In this document: one piece after another, positions 6,008 through 9,216 of the stretch
How the letters are laid out: each line of letters begins with the position of its first letter
Numbering within the stretch: the first letter of the stretch is position 1
Assembly (NCBI RefSeq): GCF_937967675.1
Contig: NZ_CALBSN010000075.1
Location: 1 to 9,216 of the forward strand
DNA length: 9,216 nt
Reading direction: 5' to 3'
Origin: an uncultured Flavobacterium sp.
Lineage (GTDB): Bacteria; Bacteroidota; Bacteroidia; Flavobacteriales; Flavobacteriaceae
Notes under the pieces: model-generated
Database searches by the model: none
The model's input: the letters and a program-made list of their open reading frames with translations, nothing else
Told to the model about the DNA's origin: nothing
Translations under genes and position numbers: made by a program

Positions 6008-9000
6008 TCACAAAGTTACTATTTCTATACTTTCTCCTATGTATATAAGTACTTTTTTTACCACCTCATATTTCATTTCTTCCAAAGCCAATTTATATTC
6101 TTCTAATTGGGTTTTGTGTTTATTATGTTTCTCTCCTGTTTTATAATCCAATAAAAAAACTTGCTTGCCTTTTACAACAACTCTATCTGGTTTAATAGTT
6201 TTAGTAACTTTTTTGATGATATTTTGTTCATTAAAAACCTTGATATCTGCTTCAAAATAGTCATTTAATTCGGGGTGATTTACTATTTTTTGAATGGTTT
6301 CTTTAAAAACTTCTCTTTGTGAAAAAGTAATCAAACCTAATTCAGTTGCTTTTTGAATAGCCAAATCCACATCATATTTCGTATGAATAAACGCCATGAT
6401 TTCGTGGAGAATATTACCAAAATTAATCGCATCTTGTTGCACTGTTCCCCACATTAAAGCTTCGCGTTGTGCAATTTTGATGTTTTTTGGATTTAGTTTA
6501 TTTGCAACAATTCCGATTTGATTGTGATTGCCTTCGTGAAATTTGTTTTTTGAAATTCGGGTTGAATTTCCAAACTCATATTCTGATTTGGTCTCTTCGT
6601 ATTTTCCGATATTCTGTAAAAACTCCAGAAAATAATATGACAAATTATTGGTAACTAAATCGCCTTTTTTAGTTTTCAGTTTGTTTGAAATCACATACAA
6701 TTGTTCTTCCGCTCTTGTTAAAGCTACATATAAAACGTTAATCGTATCTAAGACTTCTTCTTGATTTTTGGTTTGAAAAATCACTTTTGCTTCGTTTCCG
6801 TATGTTTCCACTTCTTTTTTATTGTTGATTAACGCTTTCGGGAAATTCACATTCGCATCTTCTAACGGAATCCATAATTTATCTTTTGGTTTGCTTGAAA
6901 AGTTTTCTTCCGCAAAAGGAAAAATCACCACCGGAAACTCCAAACCTTTCGACTTATGAATCGTCATGATGCGTACCGCGTTAGTTCCTTCTGGCGATGG
7001 AATACTTTTTTGGTAGCCAATTTTATCCCAATATTCCAAGAAATCCGCAATACTTGATTGCACTTTCACGTCTTTTTCCAACACCAAATCCAAGAAATAC
7101 TGCAAATACGAAGTATTTACTTTGTTATTTAAGAACGTTGCAATCAAAATTTCAACCGCTTCGTAAAGTGATTTTTTCTTGCAATTTTTAAACGAAATTT
7201 CAATGCCGATGGTTTTCAAAAACGCTTCTAATTCTTCCGAATTTTTATCTTTTGCAGCCAAAATAAAATCATGAATTTCCAATTCCGATTGCAGATATTT
7301 CGCAATGAAATACAAGAAATAGACTTTCGATTCGTCGTCTTTTGGATTTTTCAAATAACGAAGCAACGCAATCAACAACTTCACTTCCGTAGCATTTTGA
7401 ATCAATAAGGTTTCCGAAGACAAAATCGGAACGCTGTTTTCGGTTAAGAAATTCGCTAACTTAATTCCAGGTGCTTTTGTTCGCGTAAGCAACACGATGT
7501 CTTTGTATTCAAATCCGTTAGCGATACATTTTTCAATAGTTCGCAACGTTTGATTCAAGTAAAATTTATCTTTTACCGAAATGGAATCGTTGTCTGAATC
7601 AAAACCTTCTACTTCAGTTTCTTCTTCTGGCACTTCGATGAAGGACAAATTCACATAGCCGCCTATTTTGGAATTGATTTCTTGATGCGAAAGGTTTTCG
7701 TAAAGATTTTTATAATCTGGATTTTCAAATTTATCCGATAATTGCTTGAAAAAAGCATTGTTAAACTGAATGACTTCGGAATAACTTCGGTAATTGGTGC
7801 CTAAACGAAGCGTTTCTTTGTCTTTATTGGAAAACGGATTGTGTTTTTCATCTTCTTTCGCTAAATCAATAAATTGTTCGGCTTTTCCTCCTCGCCAACG
7901 GTAAATCGCTTGTTTTGGATCGCCAACCAACATTAAGGTTCCTTGTTGCCCAAAATCGTCTTGTCCTGAAAGTGCATTATCGATTAACGGAATCAAATTT
8001 TGCCATTGCATCACTGAAGTATCCTGAAATTCATCAATAAAATAATGACGATATTTTTCCCCCAAACGCTCATAAATAAAAGGCGCAGGCTGATTTTGAA
8101 TTTCGCCATGAATAATTTTATTGAAATCGGAAATCGAAACTAAATTTTGTTCTTCCTGAATTTGTTTGAATTCTTGATAAATCGTGTTTAACAACGACAA
8201 TGGATTCAAATTTTGAAGAAAAGCTTCATACATTGAAATTTTTCCCACTTTTTCATTGATTGCAATAACCGAAGCTAAAATTTCGGAAGCTTTTTCATCA
8301 ATAAAATCTTTATCGGATTGAGGAATTGTCTTTGAATATGCTGGTTTTGTTCCGTCTAAATAATTAATTATTGTTTCGTTTATAGCGATTTTTTCTGATA
8401 CGATTTTTTCTAAATGATTGGTTACATAACTGGAATAAAACGATTTTCGAGAAACACCATTTCCGTCAATCAAGTCTAAAACACTTTGAGCAATTGCTTT
8501 ACAATCGAGTTTTAACTGTTTGATTTCTTCCTGCAATTTCTTTTTTACGATTCCGAAATCATCAATACTTTTTTCCGATAATTCTTTAATTTCTTCCGAA
8601 TTGTTTTCGTTGGTAATCAGTTGGGCAACCTTTAATAATTCGGAAGAAATGTCCCAGTTTTTATCGTCGTCAGTTTTCTCTTTTGAAAATTCGATTAGTA
8701 ATTTGGTTAAATTGGGATCATCACCTGCTTTGGAAATCACCAAATCGATGGCTTCTTGTAATAAGGAATCGGTTTCCAACGACACCTCAAAATTTGGAGG
8801 TAAATTCAAATCTTGTGCAAACGTTCGGATGACTTTGTGTGTGAATTTATCAATTGTAGAAATATCAAACGCAGCATAATTATGAATGATATTTTTAATG
8901 ATGGCTTTCGATTTATCTTTTAAAGTAGCAATACTTAATTTGGTTTCTGAAGCAACATCTTTTAGTAATTCCATCGCTTTGTCAGAAGTAGTATCCAGTG

Positions 9001-9216
9001 AAAATTGGTACAAACTCGAGACAATTCGGGTTTTCATTTCTTCTACCGCTTTGTTGGTAAAAGTGATGGCCAGAATTTTTCTATAAGCATCATCATTCGT
9101 CGCCAAGAAAAGAATTTTTAAGTATTCTTTCGTTAGTGTATAGGTTTTTCCGGAACCAGCTGAAGCGTCGTATATGGTGAAAGCAGTTGTATTCAAGTGT
9201 AATTTTTTATTGATTT
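6008..9216 (-). CDS. AddA/RecB-like UvrD-family helicase with C-terminal PD-(D/E)XK nuclease, 5' end at window edge
   Basis: ATP-driven 3'-5' superfamily 1A helicase fused to a nuclease, expected to be the motor subunit of an AddAB-type enzyme in double-strand-break repair. Counting from the TTG at 9196 (1,062 aa), the motifs are: Walker A ASAGSGKT (11-18); ITFTNKAVEEM (44-54, motif Ia); STIDKFTHKVIRTFA (113-127), an AddA/RecB-type motif; DEFQDT (388-393, Walker B); LVGDPKQAIYRWRGG (423-437, motif III); LGTNYRS (motif IV); MTIHKSKGLEF (744-754, motif V); and LYVALTRAEEQLY with R828 (motif VI). The nuclease part has H931 in GNILHE, D1004 in PDRV, D1017 and K1019 in LLDYKTG, and Q1030-x3-Y1034, so it looks catalytically complete. 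The frame stays open to the window edge (INKKLHL before the TTG), and TTG starts are uncommon in this group, so the true start is probably just outside. Its stop lies 44 bases before kbl. Its likely partner is the AddB-like gene at 418. Confidence 0.93.
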   Translation of the reverse strand, partial: INKKLHLNTTAFTIYDASAGSGKTYTLTKEYLKILFLATNDDAYRKILAITFTNKAVEEMKTRIVSSLYQFSLDTTSDKAMELLKDVASETKLSIATLKDKSKAIIKNIIHNYAAFDISTIDKFTHKVIRTFAQDLNLPPNFEVSLETDSLLQEAIDLVISKAGDDPNLTKLLIEFSKEKTDDDKNWDISSELLKVAQLITNENNSEEIKELSEKSIDDFGIVKKKLQEEIKQLKLDCKAIAQSVLDLIDGNGVSRKSFYSSYVTNHLEKIVSEKIAINETIINYLDGTKPAYSKTIPQSDKDFIDEKASEILASVIAINEKVGKISMYEAFLQNLNPLSLLNTIYQEFKQIQEEQNLVSISDFNKIIHGEIQNQPAPFIYERLGEKYRHYFIDEFQDTSVMQWQNLIPLIDNALSGQDDFGQQGTLMLVGDPKQAIYRWRGGKAEQFIDLAKEDEKHNPFSNKDKETLRLGTNYRSYSEVIQFNNAFFKQLSDKFENPDYKNLYENLSHQEINSKIGGYVNLSFIEVPEEETEVEGFDSDNDSISVKDKFYLNQTLRTIEKCIANGFEYKDIVLLTRTKAPGIKLANFLTENSVPILSSETLLIQNATEVKLLIALLRYLKNPKDDESKVYFLYFIAKYLQSELEIHDFILAAKDKNSEELEAFLKTIGIEISFKNCKKKSLYEAVEILIATFLNNKVNTSYLQYFLDLVLEKDVKVQSSIADFLEYWDKIGYQKSIPSPEGTNAVRIMTIHKSKGLEFPVVIFPFAEENFSSKPKDKLWIPLEDANVNFPKALINNKKEVETYGNEAKVIFQTKNQEEVLDTINVLYVALTRAEEQLYVISNKLKTKKGDLVTNNLSYYFLEFLQNIGKYEETKSEYEFGNSTRISKNKFHEGNHNQIGIVANKLNPKNIKIAQREALMWGTVQQDAINFGNILHEIMAFIHTKYDVDLAIQKATELGLITFSQREVFKETIQKIVNHPELNDYFEADIKVFNEQNIIKKVTKTIKPDRVVVKGKQVFLLDYKTGEKHNKHKTQLEEYKLALEEMKYEVVKKVLIYIGESIEIVTL
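6011..6018 (-). promoter_or_regulatory. possible -7 box of a kbl promoter
   Basis: TAACTTTG on the minus strand (6018-6011) matches TAnnTTTG and lies inside the last codons of the helicase gene. A start near 6004-6006 would give a leader of about 40 bases to the kbl ATG at 5963 and would exclude the upstream GTG (6011) as a start. No clear TTTG or TTG is seen at the right distance upstream, so this is only a half-site and may be chance. Confidence 0.35.

Noticed and set aside
8520..8879. 119-aa plus-strand open frame inside the helicase gene
   Set aside because: It is a shadow of the helicase coding strand with Ser/Phe-rich low-complexity text. The minus-strand frame here carries coherent family sequence.
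418..9216. Defence island or new anti-phage system built on the nuclease and helicase genes
   Set aside because: Helicase plus PD-(D/E)XK nuclease pairs can belong to defence systems, but the motif sets, sizes and housekeeping neighbours (kbl, OmpA-family) fit the chromosomal AddAB-type recombination enzyme. No mobile genes, toxin or sensor modules are present.

Overview
The window is AT-rich chromosomal DNA from a member of the Bacteroidota, most likely Flavobacterium or a close relative in the Flavobacteriaceae. The pointers are: an OmpA/P60-type outer membrane protein with calcium-binding thrombospondin type 3 repeats; a sigma-A type promoter of the TTTG / TAnnTTTG class peculiar to Bacteroidota; A-rich rather than Shine-Dalgarno leaders; and an intergenic region with 'aaccactaag...' and 'gccacagatt...aatccgtggc' inverted repeats of a kind I recall from Flavobacterium intergenic DNA.

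Layout: the left edge holds the 3' end of a plus-strand alpha/beta-hydrolase gene (1-209). It converges on a run of four minus-strand genes that fills the rest of the window. The 208-bp convergent gap (210-417) has no gene but two imperfect inverted-repeat elements. Read in the direction of transcription (right to left), the minus-strand genes are: a large UvrD-type helicase with a C-terminal PD-(D/E)XK nuclease, of AddA/RecB type (6008 to the right edge); kbl, glycine C-acetyltransferase (4767-5963); an OmpA-family outer membrane protein (3259-4662); and an AddB-like PD-(D/E)XK nuclease (418-3195).

Functionally, the two outer genes look like the two halves of an AddAB-type helicase-nuclease for double-strand-break processing and RecBCD-like recombination. 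They are separated by a threonine/glycine metabolism enzyme and an abundant cell-envelope protein. The OmpA gene has its own consensus Bacteroidota promoter and is followed by a perfect-stem intrinsic terminator whose U-tract ends only a few bases before the AddB-like start codon. Expression of the nuclease subunit may therefore depend on leak-through past the terminator or on an unrecognised promoter. The AddB-like protein also shows no N-terminal Walker A motif and none of the four cysteines that form the iron-sulfur cluster in classical AddB.

I saw no RNA genes, CRISPR arrays, insertion sequences or prophage genes. The gene content is mostly housekeeping; the most notable points are the split AddAB arrangement, the stripped-down AddB, and the terminator/start-codon junction.
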